The notes: generated from the sequence alone by a model not told the origin. DNA of 64,000 nt from Limosilactobacillus sp. WILCCON 0051 (GCF_039955095.1 NZ_CP154878.1:2232001-2296000); one strand, 5' to 3'; counted from the stretch's first letter, positions 50,280 to 59,252 are shown. A program made the numbers and translations.

Positions 50280-51308
50280 CTAATTTATTTTTTTCACTGA
50301 TGAACGGACGATGATTTCTGGATCAATTATTCTTCTAACAGGTTCAACGTCAGCAGGTTTTTCAATCATTTCAAGCAGGCGCTTAATTCCTTTTTGAATC
50401 ATGGTTTCCGTTGGCTTGCGGACCGTGGTGAGTTCAGGCGTCAAATATTGAGAATAAGGCATGTCGTCAAAACCAATTACCGAGATATCCTCAGGAACTC
50501 GGTAGCCAAACTCGCTGCAAGCATTGATAGCCCCAATTGCCATATCATCATTTTCACAGATTACACAGGTCGGTACCTTTCCAGAAGAAAGAATCTGCCG
50601 CATCTCGACATTCCCTCCAGCTGGACGGTAGTCGCCACCGTGTTTATAAATCACGGATTCAGAATCAATAGCATGAGTTTCAAGCGCTTCTTTAAAGCCA
50701 GCCGTTCGCAATTGGGTTGAGGCAAACTTTTCTACCCCTTCAATCAAGGCAAACTGGCGATGTCCCATTCGAATGGCATACTCAGTCGCTAAACGCAGTC
50801 CCAGCTTTTCATCAATGGCAAAGTTGTCGATTTCTGGATTGTCCACAAACCGGTTTAAGACAACCGTGGGGATCTTTTGCTGCCGGGCTCTTTCAATAAA
50901 CTCATCGTCGGCATCAGACTGACTCATAACCAGAATGCCATCGTAGTTTTGCTTAGAAAGCTTGTCTGCAGCATGTTCTTTTTCAATACTGCCCACTGAA
51001 AACGTGTAGCTTGCCGAAAGCAGTTTTTCCATGGTTTCAATTGTTGTTGACAAAAAGCTGGCTGAAGTGCCGCCATTTAAATTCGAGAAAAACACGCCAA
51101 TATTATAGGAACGATGAGTAACTAAGCGCCGTGCATTAAAATTGGGTACATATCCCGCTTCTTTAGCAATTCGTTCAATCTTGCGCCGCGTTTCTGGCTT
51201 AACGGAACTGCTGCCATTTAAGGCCCGCGAAACCGTTGTATGTGATACATTAGCCAGTTTGGCAATCGTCTGAATCGTCACTGCCTCTTTGCTTTTTGAA
51301 TCTGCCAT
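50280..51308 (-). CDS. LacI-family transcriptional regulator
   Basis: A 342-residue repressor-type protein: helix-turn-helix TIQTIAKLANVSHTTVSRALNGSSSVKPETRRKIERIAKEAGYVPN (about residues 11-56) followed by a periplasmic-binding-protein-like sensor domain. Its place between the kinase and uxaC suggests a role in sugar-acid use, with an effector such as a uronate or gluconate. AGAGGATAAGGCAG precedes the ATG at 51308. It could also be the reader of the rbs-type sites, but distance argues against that. Confidence 0.9.
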   Translation of the reverse strand: MADSKSKEAVTIQTIAKLANVSHTTVSRALNGSSSVKPETRRKIERIAKEAGYVPNFNARRLVTHRSYNIGVFFSNLNGGTSASFLSTTIETMEKLLSASYTFSVGSIEKEHAADKLSKQNYDGILVMSQSDADDEFIERARQQKIPTVVLNRFVDNPEIDNFAIDEKLGLRLATEYAIRMGHRQFALIEGVEKFASTQLRTAGFKEALETHAIDSESVIYKHGGDYRPAGGNVEMRQILSSGKVPTCVICENDDMAIGAINACSEFGYRVPEDISVIGFDDMPYSQYLTPELTTVRKPTETMIQKGIKRLLEMIEKPADVEPVRRIIDPEIIVRSSVKKIN

Positions 51309-51389
51309 CTGCCTTATCCTCTTTCACTATTATTACATTCACTATTCTAACATCTATATCCAAAATCTGAACCAATCCTGCCTAAAACA

Positions 51390-51420
51390 AGAAAAAACCT
51401 CCCACAGTGCGAGAGGTTTT
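51390..51420 (-). terminator. Terminator of the transporter-uxaE-uxaC operon
   Basis: AAAACCTCTCGC and GTGGGAGGTTTT pair on the minus strand and are followed by TTTC; 45 bp after the uxaC stop. Confidence 0.75.
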
Positions 51421-51464
51421 GGTTAGAGGATAAGAGAAGTCGTATCTGTCAAGGTGGTTAGGGA

Positions 51465-52886
51465 TTAGTCAAAGAACCCAAAGTAATTCTTGGCATTGTT
51501 AAATGAAATATCTTCAACGATCTTGCCTAATTTGTCCAGATCATCTGGAACTCGGCCTTGTTCAACCAGCTTGCCATAGAAGTTGCACAGTACGCGCCGG
51601 AAATATTCATGACGCGGGTAGGAAAGGAAGCTGCGCGAATCAGTCAGCATCCCGACAAAGTGTGGCAACAGGCTTTGTTGAGCAAAGATCCGTAATTGAC
51701 GATCCATGCCTTCTGCCGTGTCGTTGAACCACCAGCCGGCACCCAGCTGCAGCCGTTCAACGCCGCCATCGCCTTGGAAGCATCCCATCAGCGTTGCCAG
51801 TTGCATCCAGTCGTTATCATTCAATGAGTAGAAGATCGTCTTTGGTACATCATTGCTGTCTTGAGCCTTACTGTAAAGCTTGGCGATGTTGGCAACGATA
51901 TCAGGCTGCGTGCCGACCGCATCATAGCCGGTATCAGGACCGAGCTGTTTAAACATTGGGTGGTTCAGATCACGAATTGAGTTAATGTGGAACTGCATCG
52001 TCCAGTTAAATTCAGTATTCAGATGCATCAAGGCTTCCAAAAGCATTGTCAGATACTGGTCAATTTCAGACTGCGTCAAAGGCTCATTGCTGATCCCCTT
52101 AGCCACGATTGCATCCAGTTCAGCTGGCGTTGCTTCTTTAAAGTGATAAGTCAACAGTGAGTGATCAGACAGGCGGCCGCCCATGGAGCTGAAGAATTCA
52201 AAGCGTTGCCGCATTGCCTTGATAATGTCATTGAAGCTATGAATCTCAACGCCTGCTGCCGTGCCCAACTCTTTCAGGTAGGCGCCAAATCCATCACGAT
52301 CAATTTGAATCAGCTTATCAGGACGCATGGCTGGCAAAGTCTTAAAGCCATTTGCCGCTTCGTCTTCTTTCAACAGTTTGTGGTACTTCAAATCAGAGGC
52401 TGGATCATCAGTGGTGCAGACTGCCTTGACATTCATGTTCTTGATCAGATTGCGCGGCTTAAAGTCATCCGTCTGCAGCAATGCATTGGCCTTTTCCCAG
52501 ATCTTAGGCGCGTTTTCCAGCGTCAGTTCATCATCAATATGGAAGAAACGCTTCAATTCAAGGTGCGTCCATTCATACAGCGGATTGCCGTAAGCATTCT
52601 GAATTGCTTTGGTCCATTCCAGGAACTTTTGGTATTCATCGCCATCCCCGGTAATGTACTTTTCATCAGTGCCGTTAGCCCGCATCAAGCGCCACTTGTA
52701 ATGATCGCCATAGTGGTCTTCATTGATCCAGATCCGGGTCAGATTAGGATAGTTTTTGTTTTCATAAATTTCAACCGGATTAAGGTGACAGTGATAGTCA
52801 ATAATCGGCATTTTAGCCGCATGTTCATGAAACAGTTTCTTAGCCGTTTCATTGCTCAGCAAAAAATCATCATTTAAAAGCGTCAT
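51465..52886 (-). CDS. uxaC: Uronate isomerase
   Basis: A 473-residue amidohydrolase-fold isomerase converting D-glucuronate to D-fructuronate and D-galacturonate to D-tagaturonate. The metal-binding [13 protein letters not shown] lies at residues 28-40; [37 protein letters not shown] and [19 protein letters not shown] match family blocks. Length is as usual. AAAGGAG lies about 11 bp before the ATG. Last gene of the three-gene uronate operon, 35 bp after uxaE. Confidence 0.97.
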   Translation of the reverse strand: MTLLNDDFLLSNETAKKLFHEHAAKMPIIDYHCHLNPVEIYENKNYPNLTRIWINEDHYGDHYKWRLMRANGTDEKYITGDGDEYQKFLEWTKAIQNAYGNPLYEWTHLELKRFFHIDDELTLENAPKIWEKANALLQTDDFKPRNLIKNMNVKAVCTTDDPASDLKYHKLLKEDEAANGFKTLPAMRPDKLIQIDRDGFGAYLKELGTAAGVEIHSFNDIIKAMRQRFEFFSSMGGRLSDHSLLTYHFKEATPAELDAIVAKGISNEPLTQSEIDQYLTMLLEALMHLNTEFNWTMQFHINSIRDLNHPMFKQLGPDTGYDAVGTQPDIVANIAKLYSKAQDSNDVPKTIFYSLNDNDWMQLATLMGCFQGDGGVERLQLGAGWWFNDTAEGMDRQLRIFAQQSLLPHFVGMLTDSRSFLSYPRHEYFRRVLCNFYGKLVEQGRVPDDLDKLGKIVEDISFNNAKNYFGFFD

Positions 52887-52921
52887 CGTACGTCTGCTCC
52901 TTTGAGGGTGTCAAAACGTTA

Positions 52922-54520
52922 TTAGTATTCTTTTGAAATGTCAGTCTTTGGTTCCAAGGCATCCAAGGCTTCTTCCTTGCTCTTGTACTTGCCTTGCAGC
53001 AGGTCAATGTGTTCAGCGATATGAATGTTCAGGAAACGGTCATACAGATCTTGGTTCTTCTTCAAAACATCCCAGAACTTGTCACGGAAGACATAGTGAT
53101 AGTTATGCTTCAGGTTCATCAATGATCCGTACATCGTGTGCATTACTTGACGACCATCATCATCGCTGAGTACGCTCAAAACGTTTTCTTCATTAATAGT
53201 TTCTGGCTTAGGTGCCTTGCCATCAGTTTGCGCATTAAAGACGTAGAAGTTCTTAACGTCATCCAGGTGTTCATAGGCGTAGGTGTACATTTCAACCATC
53301 AGCTTAGGATCCTTGTGAGCAATCACGCGGCATGCTTCCAGCCAGTTGGTACCTGCTGTCTTTACGTGCCAGCCATTCTTGGCAACCCGACCGATAATTT
53401 CATAAACCGAAAGCTTGTCGGAACCAGAGTGAATGCTCAAACGGTAGCCAAAGTGTTCCGCAATGGCTTCATGAACGACCAATTCACGTTCAAAGCGGTC
53501 CTTGTCGCCAATGTAGTCAATGGCCTTTTGGAATTCACCATAGAAACGTGGTGCCATCGTAACTGGCGTAATGCCGCGACGATGCAGTTCGTTGGCAAAG
53601 AAGTAGTGGTTTGGATTCGTCGTTTGATATGGCGTTTCATCCATCGAGATTTCAAAGTCCAGGTTGTATGGTACGACATAGTCACGATAGATCTGAGCTG
53701 CAAAGAGAATTGCATCGTAGAACGTCAAAACGGATTCTTCCAGATCGTGCTTGGTAAAGTGTACCTCAGAGTCGCCAACCTTAAACGTCTTGTTCAGATA
53801 AGTGTCGTTAAAGTACTTCTTTTGATCCTCATCCAATTCGTTGAAACGTTGGTCAAGTTCTTCATCGCTCAGGTTTACGGCTTCATTATTGATAACTTCC
53901 GTGCAGTCCAAAGTAATCATTGAGCAGCCAACCTTAACGGCGTAGTCAACTTCATATTCCGTCTTAACGTGGTCACCATCTGCACCCCAGCCATAGTCAA
54001 AGCCTTCTTCAAATACGGCCCAGGAAGCAGACAGGAACACATCCGTATTCGTCCGGTGCATCAGCATCAGTTCCCGAATCGACTGTTGCGCCAAAACTGG
54101 CAGAATGCCACGGTTCTTAAACAAGCGCAGGTGAGCATTGGAAGCATTGCCAAGCCGGTCGCCAAGGCCAAAACTGTACTTGTAGTTGCGCCGCGAAACT
54201 GGCCGAATCCAAGCAAAGCGTTTAGCCAAAGCGACATTGTTCTTTTCGTTCAGGTCACCGACCAAAAGCGTTGAATCAACGTCTTCCATTGATTCACGCG
54301 CTTCAAAATCGCCTGCCGTCAGCCGATTTTCATAAACGACCAGGCTCTTTTCAACATAGCCTTTTTCATTCTTATGGTGAAGAATGAAGTAAACGTTGCG
54401 CCGATCAACTTGAATTGATGGTGCATAGATTTCTTGATTGCTTAAGCTGTCAAAGCCTTTTCCAGCATCAACATCAGCTAAGATTTCATGAACATCTGAT
54501 AAAAGTGACTTTAAATCCAT
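52922..54520 (-). CDS. uxaE: Tagaturonate epimerase
   Basis: A 532-residue protein of the UxaE family, which epimerises D-tagaturonate to D-fructuronate, so that galacturonate carbon joins the glucuronate branch without the tagaturonate reductase and altronate dehydratase steps. Metal-site candidates lie in DLDFEISMDETPYQTTNPNHYFF, LSIHSGSDKLSVYEIIG and MVEMYTYAYEHLDDV. Family recognition is by overall sequence pattern. ATG 54520 follows GGAGG; the ATG nine codons earlier lacks a site. Middle gene of the operon. Confidence 0.85.
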   Translation of the reverse strand: MDLKSLLSDVHEILADVDAGKGFDSLSNQEIYAPSIQVDRRNVYFILHHKNEKGYVEKSLVVYENRLTAGDFEARESMEDVDSTLLVGDLNEKNNVALAKRFAWIRPVSRRNYKYSFGLGDRLGNASNAHLRLFKNRGILPVLAQQSIRELMLMHRTNTDVFLSASWAVFEEGFDYGWGADGDHVKTEYEVDYAVKVGCSMITLDCTEVINNEAVNLSDEELDQRFNELDEDQKKYFNDTYLNKTFKVGDSEVHFTKHDLEESVLTFYDAILFAAQIYRDYVVPYNLDFEISMDETPYQTTNPNHYFFANELHRRGITPVTMAPRFYGEFQKAIDYIGDKDRFERELVVHEAIAEHFGYRLSIHSGSDKLSVYEIIGRVAKNGWHVKTAGTNWLEACRVIAHKDPKLMVEMYTYAYEHLDDVKNFYVFNAQTDGKAPKPETINEENVLSVLSDDDGRQVMHTMYGSLMNLKHNYHYVFRDKFWDVLKKNQDLYDRFLNIHIAEHIDLLQGKYKSKEEALDALEPKTDISKEY

Positions 54521-54577
54521 TTTTAAATCCTCCAATGCCTGCAACATTTAATATTTTTTTCCTATCATCAAAAACGA

Positions 54578-56035
54578 CTATTTTTCACCAATCTTGCCAT
54601 GTTCCCAACGGCCATGATCCAAATCATCAGCAATCTTTGCGAAGCGACGATCATCAAGCTTGTACAAGAAGCCAATGATAATGGCAGCCATAATCAGGCA
54701 AATCCCTGGATACAATGTCATGGCAGCCTTAATACCCCGCAAGGCTCCTGGCGTCTGCTTAGCATTGGCAACATAGCCAGTCAGCGCCAAGACACCGGCA
54801 CTAACCAAGGCAGCCAGTGACTGTGCAATCTTGCGCGAGAAGTTGAAGGCCGCGTAGGTAATAGCTTCTTTCCGAATACCTGAGTGCCATTCCCCGTAGT
54901 CGATCGCGTTGGAAACCATTGCCCAGGTAATCCCGTTTGGAATCGCCAAAGCCGTGTAGCCAATCGTAACCAAAGCAATAAACGTTACCACGTTATCGGG
55001 AATGAAGAAGTTCAACAGATTGGCAACCGCACCGATCACAAAGCTCCACATCGCCGTCTTCTTTTGACCAAAGCGCCGCGTCAGCGTAGGAATCATGAAG
55101 ACCCCAACGATTGAACAGCCCATCATGATGGCGTTGATGATTGGCTGCAGACCAATATTGCCAAGATTGTATTCAGCGTAGAAGACCATCATCTGGTTGT
55201 TGGTATTCATTGCCGAAATCGTAAACAGCGTCATCAGAATCAAAGCACCTAAAGGCCCATTATGGAAAATAACTCGAATATAGTCCTTAAAACCTTCCTT
55301 TTCATGAACCTGACGATCAACATGTACATTTTCTTTAGTCCCCAAGAAGCAGACTAAGAACATGCAGACCCCGATTACCGCAAAGATTACCGAAGCCCAG
55401 AAGTAGCCCAAGCGCTGATCCTTGCCACCAATCATGACCGTCAGCGGAATGAAGGCCACCCCAGCAATAAACTGAGCACCGACTGAACCAACCTGACGAC
55501 ATGTCGCCATAAAACTGCGGTCTTGCGGATTTCTTGACATCACCGAAGCCAGCGATCCATATGGGTCATTGGTAAATGAATAAACCAAACCCCAGATCAT
55601 GTAGGCAGCATAGGCATAAATGATCTTTTGGGTCATCGATAGTCCATCCGGCATCGTAAACGTAATCACCGTCATAATGCCTAAAATAATGGCAGAAATC
55701 ATCATTACCGGCCGGAATTTACCTTGTTTGCCGATATGTTTGCGATTATCAATTACTGAACCAGCAATCGGGTCCATGAATGCATCAAAAATCTTGGTAA
55801 ATGCAAAGATCCCAGCCACAACTCCAGAACCAATGCCAACACCGTCAATCCAAAATTTAGTTAGATACGACTGGCCTAAGTCAAACATGAACCCATTCCC
55901 AAAGTCCCCAAAACCATAGGCAATCTGCTGACGTTTAGGGATTCGTTTGGTAGAGTCATTCAGCTTCACGTCATCTTGAGTGTCAGTGCGTGACGCTTGG
56001 CCTGGCCCACTTGCTTTAACATTTGTACTATCCAT
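54578..56035 (-). CDS. GPH-family hexuronide/uronate:cation symporter
   Basis: A 485-residue 12-helix transporter of the glycoside-pentoside-hexuronide family (GusB/UidB-like). KRQQIAYGFGDFGNGFMFDLGQSYLTKFWIDGVGI at the start, FMDPIAGSVIDN and NDPYGSLASVMSRNPQDR are typical blocks. A charged cytoplasmic N-terminus and tail flank the helices. It is first in the operon with uxaE and uxaC, so galacturonate, glucuronate or their glycosides are likely cargo. GGAGGC precedes the ATG at 56035, with a large palindrome in the leader. Confidence 0.88.
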   Translation of the reverse strand: MDSTNVKASGPGQASRTDTQDDVKLNDSTKRIPKRQQIAYGFGDFGNGFMFDLGQSYLTKFWIDGVGIGSGVVAGIFAFTKIFDAFMDPIAGSVIDNRKHIGKQGKFRPVMMISAIILGIMTVITFTMPDGLSMTQKIIYAYAAYMIWGLVYSFTNDPYGSLASVMSRNPQDRSFMATCRQVGSVGAQFIAGVAFIPLTVMIGGKDQRLGYFWASVIFAVIGVCMFLVCFLGTKENVHVDRQVHEKEGFKDYIRVIFHNGPLGALILMTLFTISAMNTNNQMMVFYAEYNLGNIGLQPIINAIMMGCSIVGVFMIPTLTRRFGQKKTAMWSFVIGAVANLLNFFIPDNVVTFIALVTIGYTALAIPNGITWAMVSNAIDYGEWHSGIRKEAITYAAFNFSRKIAQSLAALVSAGVLALTGYVANAKQTPGALRGIKAAMTLYPGICLIMAAIIIGFLYKLDDRRFAKIADDLDHGRWEHGKIGEK

Positions 56036-56062
56036 TTCATGCCTCCGTTTTTACTGCACCCC

Positions 56063-56094
56063 CCGCCTTTATGTTCACGTGAACATAAAGGCGG
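56063..56094. promoter_or_regulatory. Perfect 32-bp palindrome containing the uronate operator
   Basis: The 16 bases 56063-56078 are the exact reverse complement of 56079-56094. The central 14 bases (56072-56085) are TGTTCACGTGAACA, the same as in the uxuB promoter. In the mRNA leader it would fold as a 14-bp hairpin ending 15 bases before the transporter GGAGG, so it may act both as DNA operator and as RNA structure. Confidence 0.85.
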
Positions 56095-56147
56095 TAAAAA
56101 ATAGAGTTTTCATTGGATCTTGGAATTCCACAATTGCTAGCTATCCT

Positions 56148-56161
56148 TGAAAACGCTTTTA
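56148..56161. promoter_or_regulatory. cre-like site over the start of the transporter operon
   Basis: TGAAAACGCTTTTA matches the cre consensus at 13 of 14 positions and directly follows the -10 on the minus strand. A second symmetrical AAAGCGCTTT at 56187-56196 overlaps the -35. Carbon catabolite repression by CcpA is likely. Confidence 0.65.
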
Positions 56162-56189
56162 TCATATTGCATTTTAGTAAAGTTGTAAA
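56161..56189 (-). promoter_or_regulatory. Promoter of the transporter-uxaE-uxaC operon
   Basis: Minus strand: TTTACA (56189-56184), 17-bp spacer, TATGAT (56166-56161). Confidence 0.7.
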
Positions 56190-56270
56190 GCGCTTTTTTG
56201 TTATTTTTATGTTTGCTGATTATTGAAAAATTGCACCAGCCCTTATCACCACTGTCTTCATACGGCTTTA

Positions 56271-56284
56271 TGTTAACGTGAAAA
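56271..56284. promoter_or_regulatory. Operator variant
   Basis: TGTTAACGTGAAAA, 11 of 14 matches to TGTTCACGTGAACA. It lies about 85 bp upstream of the transporter promoter. The AT-rich sequence between 56285 and 56420 shows nothing else. Confidence 0.5.
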
Positions 56285-56426
56285 AAATATTTTAAACTGC
56301 TAATTATATCGAGTTGAATCGATTAAATCTTTTCCTTACATATTTCTTAAAACTTAGCTGATTCAGACTAATATCATGGTCGATAAAATTAATCCGCTTA
56401 CACCTAAATAAAGGGTTTTCACATAC

Positions 56427-56454
56427 TTGTATTTCGATTAATGCCCACTATAAT
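56427..56454 (+). promoter_or_regulatory. Promoter of the small exported-peptide gene
   Basis: TTGTAT (56427-56432), 16-bp spacer, TATAAT (56449-56454). Confidence 0.65.
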
Positions 56455-56516
56455 AGTAATTGTAAGTAAGAGAAAAAATAAATTTCACAAGAGGATTGAT
56501 TGAAGGAGTGACCATC

Positions 56517-56660
56517 ATGCAACTATTTCGCGGTTTAATCGTTGTAGCCATGCTAAGTGGTAATCTAGCAGCTGCTAATACCTCACAAAACCTAACCCAT
56601 CAAATTTCGCAGCAATATGTTAACGTGATCAATAAAAACAATGAGGCTTTGAATCATTAG
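56517..56660 (+). CDS. Small 47-residue protein with signal-peptide-like N-terminus
   Basis: Starts at ATG 56517 with the strong site GAAGGAG at good distance, and ends with TAG. The first 20 residues read MQLFRGLIVVAMLSGNLAAA: one basic residue, a hydrophobic core and an Ala-rich end, as in a Sec signal peptide with possible cleavage near residues 20-21. The remaining part is short, polar and Asn/Gln-rich (NTSQNLTHQISQQY and so on). It has its own promoter and terminator and lies between the uronate transporter and its GntR regulator. The codons for YVNVI overlap an operator-like sequence (56618-56631). I know no homologue. A signalling peptide or small membrane protein are possibilities. 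Confidence 0.6.
   Translation: MQLFRGLIVVAMLSGNLAAANTSQNLTHQISQQYVNVINKNNEALNH
56618..56631. promoter_or_regulatory. Operator variant inside the small gene
   Basis: TGTTAACGTGATCA, 12 of 14 matches to TGTTCACGTGAACA. TATGTTAACGTGATC (15 bases) recurs identically at 56764-56778. Confidence 0.45.
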
Positions 56661-56667
56661 TTCTTTT

Positions 56668-56703
56668 ACCAGCAGCAACAAACAACTGCTGGTTTTATTT
56701 TGT
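56668..56703 (+). terminator. Terminator of the small-peptide gene
   Basis: ACCAGCAG and CTGCTGGT pair around CAACAAACAA, followed by TTTATTTTGTT, 7 bp after the stop codon. Confidence 0.85.
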
Positions 56704-56737
56704 TCCGTGATTCATGATCTACAAAAAATTGCCATCT

Positions 56738-56779
56738 ACTGCTTGCTTAACTTGATCAAGCAGTATGTTAACGTGATCG
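56738..56779. promoter_or_regulatory. Hairpin and operator variant upstream of the GntR gene
   Basis: ACTGCTTG and CAAGCAGT form an 8-bp inverted repeat (loop 11), immediately followed by TGTTAACGTGATCG (56766-56779), an operator variant. It lies 118 bp before the GntR start and may be its autoregulatory site. Confidence 0.5.
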
Positions 56780-56897
56780 AAACTTACCAATAAAAGCTCC
56801 AAGCCGATCAGCACTGTTTTTATTGATTTGCTTTCAAAAGCTTTTTTCCATAGAATCTTTGATAACTAATATTTTAGTTTAGAAAGACTGATTAACT

Positions 56898-57575
56898 ATG
56901 GATACCAATATTCGGCAAGATGCCTATGATCAAATCAAATATAACATCGTTCACTTCCACTATCTTCCTCGCCAAAAGGTCTCGGAGAAGTCAATTGCTG
57001 CCTCTCTCAACCTGGGACGGACACCGGTTAGAGAGGCCTTGATTCGGATTGAACGCGAAGGGCTAATCGATGTTGTTCCGCAAAGTGGTACCTATATCGC
57101 AACTATCGATATGAACATCGCCAAGGAAGGCCGTTTTGTCAGGGAATGTATTGAACCGCAAGTAATGATGGAAGCCTTAGCTAAACATTCGCCTGCTCAA
57201 TTTAAAAGTTTGCAGCAGAATCTTAATGCCCAGAAAAAGGCTGCCAAAGTCGATCAAACCGACCTTTTCTTCGATTTGGATCAAGAATTTCACCAAACTT
57301 TTTACCAGATTGCCGATCGCAGTCAGATTTGGGAATGGCTGCAGCTTAACAACCTTCAGCTAAATCGTTTTCGACGCTTGCGCTTAAAAGTTCCTGGTCT
57401 TGATTGGCAGACCCTGCTGGCACAGCATGAGCAGATCATTGCTGCTTTTAACGATTGCAACATTGATGATCTTAATTATTTGATACGTTCACATTTGCAT
57501 TTGGTTTTAGATGAACAGCAAAAAGTAATCGAACGTTTTCCTAATTATTTTTCGTCAAACTCTCAATTTGCTTAA
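56898..57575 (+). CDS. GntR/FadR-type (FCD) regulator, probable uronate regulator
   Basis: A 225-residue regulator: winged helix with KVSEKSIAASLNLGRTPVREALIRIEREGLIDVVPQSGTYIA (about residues 25-66), then an all-helical FCD effector domain with the metal-ligand pattern DLDQEFHQTFY and late His residues (RSHLHLVL). FCD regulators of this kind (UxuR, ExuR, KdgR-like) respond to sugar acids. The recurring TGTTCACGTGAACA palindrome around it is the likely target. No strong Shine-Dalgarno: only AGAAAG 12 bp before the ATG, suggesting low expression. Confidence 0.88.
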   Translation: MDTNIRQDAYDQIKYNIVHFHYLPRQKVSEKSIAASLNLGRTPVREALIRIEREGLIDVVPQSGTYIATIDMNIAKEGRFVRECIEPQVMMEALAKHSPAQFKSLQQNLNAQKKAAKVDQTDLFFDLDQEFHQTFYQIADRSQIWEWLQLNNLQLNRFRRLRLKVPGLDWQTLLAQHEQIIAAFNDCNIDDLNYLIRSHLHLVLDEQQKVIERFPNYFSSNSQFA

Positions 57576-57654
57576 TTGTTTTAAGTGAATTGTCGAACCA
57601 TTTTCGATAAATCTCAGTAACTGATTGGATTGTGCAAAGTTTAGCAAATATTTC

Positions 57655-57682
57655 TTCAACTTTTAGCGCTTTCTGGTATAAT
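57655..57682 (+). promoter_or_regulatory. Promoter of gnd
   Basis: TTCAAC (57655-57660), 16-bp spacer containing AGCGCTTTC, TATAAT (57677-57682). Confidence 0.65.
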
Positions 57683-57730
57683 AGTTTCTGTAAATGATGT
57701 AATTAAGTTTTTAAGGAGTGTGACAACACA

Positions 57731-59170
57731 ATGTCAGATCAAAAAGCGCAAATTGGTGTTGTTGGTTTGGCCGTTATGGGCAAGAACCTGGCACTGAACA
57801 TTGAAAGCCGCGGCTTTACTGTTGGTGTATACAACCGTAGTCGTTCACGTACCGATGAAATGATGCGTGACCACAGCGACAAGAAGCTGATTCCTAGCTA
57901 CACGGTTGAAGAATTCGTCAACTCTCTGGAAAAGCCTCGTCGGATCCTGATGATGGTTAAAGCCGGCAAGCCAACTGACGCTGTTATTGAAGAACTCCTG
58001 CCATTGCTGGACAAGGGTGACGTGCTGATCGACGGTGGTAACACCAACTTCCACGACACGATGGCACGGAACGCTAAGCTGGACGAATCCGGCATCAACT
58101 TCATCGGCATGGGTGTTTCCGGTGGTGAACTGGGTGCCCTGCAAGGTCCTTCCCTGATGCCTGGTGGCCAAAAGGAAGCTTACGACCTGGTTGAACCTAT
58201 CCTGACGCAAATCGCTGCCAAGGCTGAAGACGGCAAGCCATGTGTTTCCTACATCGGTCCTAACGGTGCCGGCCACTACGTAAAGATGGTTCACAACGGT
58301 ATCGAATACGGTGATGAAGAACTGATCGACGAAAGCTACAACATTATGCGTAATGTTCTGGGTCTTTCCGTTGATGAAATGGCTGACATCTTTGCTGAAT
58401 GGAACAAGGGTGAACTGGACAGCTACCTGGTTGAAATTACTGCCGACATTCTGACTCGTAAGGACGACCTGGGCGAAGACAAGTCCAAGCCAATCGTTGA
58501 CATGATCCTTGACCGTGGTGCCAACAAGGGTACTGGTAAGTGGAGTTCTGAAACTGCCCTTGACGGTGGTGCTCCCCAATCCGTTATTACGGAAGCCGTT
58601 TACGCTCGTTACATCTCCATGCTGAAGGACGAACGTGTTGCTGCAAGCAAGGTTCTGCCAGAAGACGTTGAAAAGCCAACTGTTTCTGAAGACCAAAAGA
58701 AGGAACTGGTTGAAAAGGTTCGTGAAGCCCTCTACTTCGGTAAGGTTATGAGCTACGCACAAGGCTTCGAACAAATGCGGATCGACTCCGAACGCTACGA
58801 CTGGAACCTGAAGTTCGGTGAACTGGCTCAAATCTGGCGTGAAGGATGCATTATTCGTGCTCAATTCCTGCAAAAGATCACGGATGCCTTTGAAAAGGAT
58901 CCTGAACTGAAGAACCTGCTGCTGGACGACTACTTCAAGGACATTGCCAAGAAGTACCAAAAGGCTACGCGTGAAGTCGTATCCATGGCCATCAACGCTG
59001 GTATTCCTGTACCATCCCTGGCTGCTGCCATCAACTACTACGACTCCTACCGTGCTGAAGTTCTGCCTGCCAACCTGCTGCAAGCACAACGTGACTACTT
59101 CGGTGCTCACACGTACGAACGTGTTGACCGCCCAGGCAACTTCCACTACAGCTGGTACGTTGAACAATAA
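57731..59170 (+). CDS. gnd: 6-Phosphogluconate dehydrogenase (decarboxylating)
   Basis: A 479-residue enzyme oxidising 6-phosphogluconate to ribulose 5-phosphate and CO2. [20 protein letters not shown] is the nucleotide-binding start, [21 protein letters not shown] the substrate loop, and [19 protein letters not shown] holds the catalytic Lys and neighbouring residues. The loop has GGELGALQG where most relatives have GGEEGARYG. Codon use is as biased as in xfp and zwf. AAGGAGTGTGAC precedes the ATG. It follows the uronate regulator and would receive gluconokinase product. Confidence 0.97.
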   Translation: MSDQKAQIGVVGLAVMGKNLALNIESRGFTVGVYNRSRSRTDEMMRDHSDKKLIPSYTVEEFVNSLEKPRRILMMVKAGKPTDAVIEELLPLLDKGDVLIDGGNTNFHDTMARNAKLDESGINFIGMGVSGGELGALQGPSLMPGGQKEAYDLVEPILTQIAAKAEDGKPCVSYIGPNGAGHYVKMVHNGIEYGDEELIDESYNIMRNVLGLSVDEMADIFAEWNKGELDSYLVEITADILTRKDDLGEDKSKPIVDMILDRGANKGTGKWSSETALDGGAPQSVITEAVYARYISMLKDERVAASKVLPEDVEKPTVSEDQKKELVEKVREALYFGKVMSYAQGFEQMRIDSERYDWNLKFGELAQIWREGCIIRAQFLQKITDAFEKDPELKNLLLDDYFKDIAKKYQKATREVVSMAINAGIPVPSLAAAINYYDSYRAEVLPANLLQAQRDYFGAHTYERVDRPGNFHYSWYVEQ

Positions 59171-59191
59171 AAATCGATTAGACTTGATTTC

Positions 59192-59227
59192 AAAGCGTCG
59201 ATCCTTGGTGTTCGGCGCTTTTTTTAT
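59192..59227 (+). terminator. Terminator after gnd
   Basis: AAAGCG and CGCTTT with extended imperfect pairing (TCGA/TCGG) around CCTTGG, then seven Ts. Confidence 0.75.
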
Positions 59228-59252
59228 ACTATTATCATAATCTAAGAACTCA

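Noticed and set aside
53138..53923. A 261-codon open frame antisense to uxaE
   Set aside because: Overlaps a well-supported gene and shows no motif or start signal.
57845..59167. A 440-codon open frame antisense to gnd
   Set aside because: It is a shadow of the extremely biased codon use of gnd: repeated Val/Phe/Gln-rich stretches, no ribosome binding site, no family resemblance.
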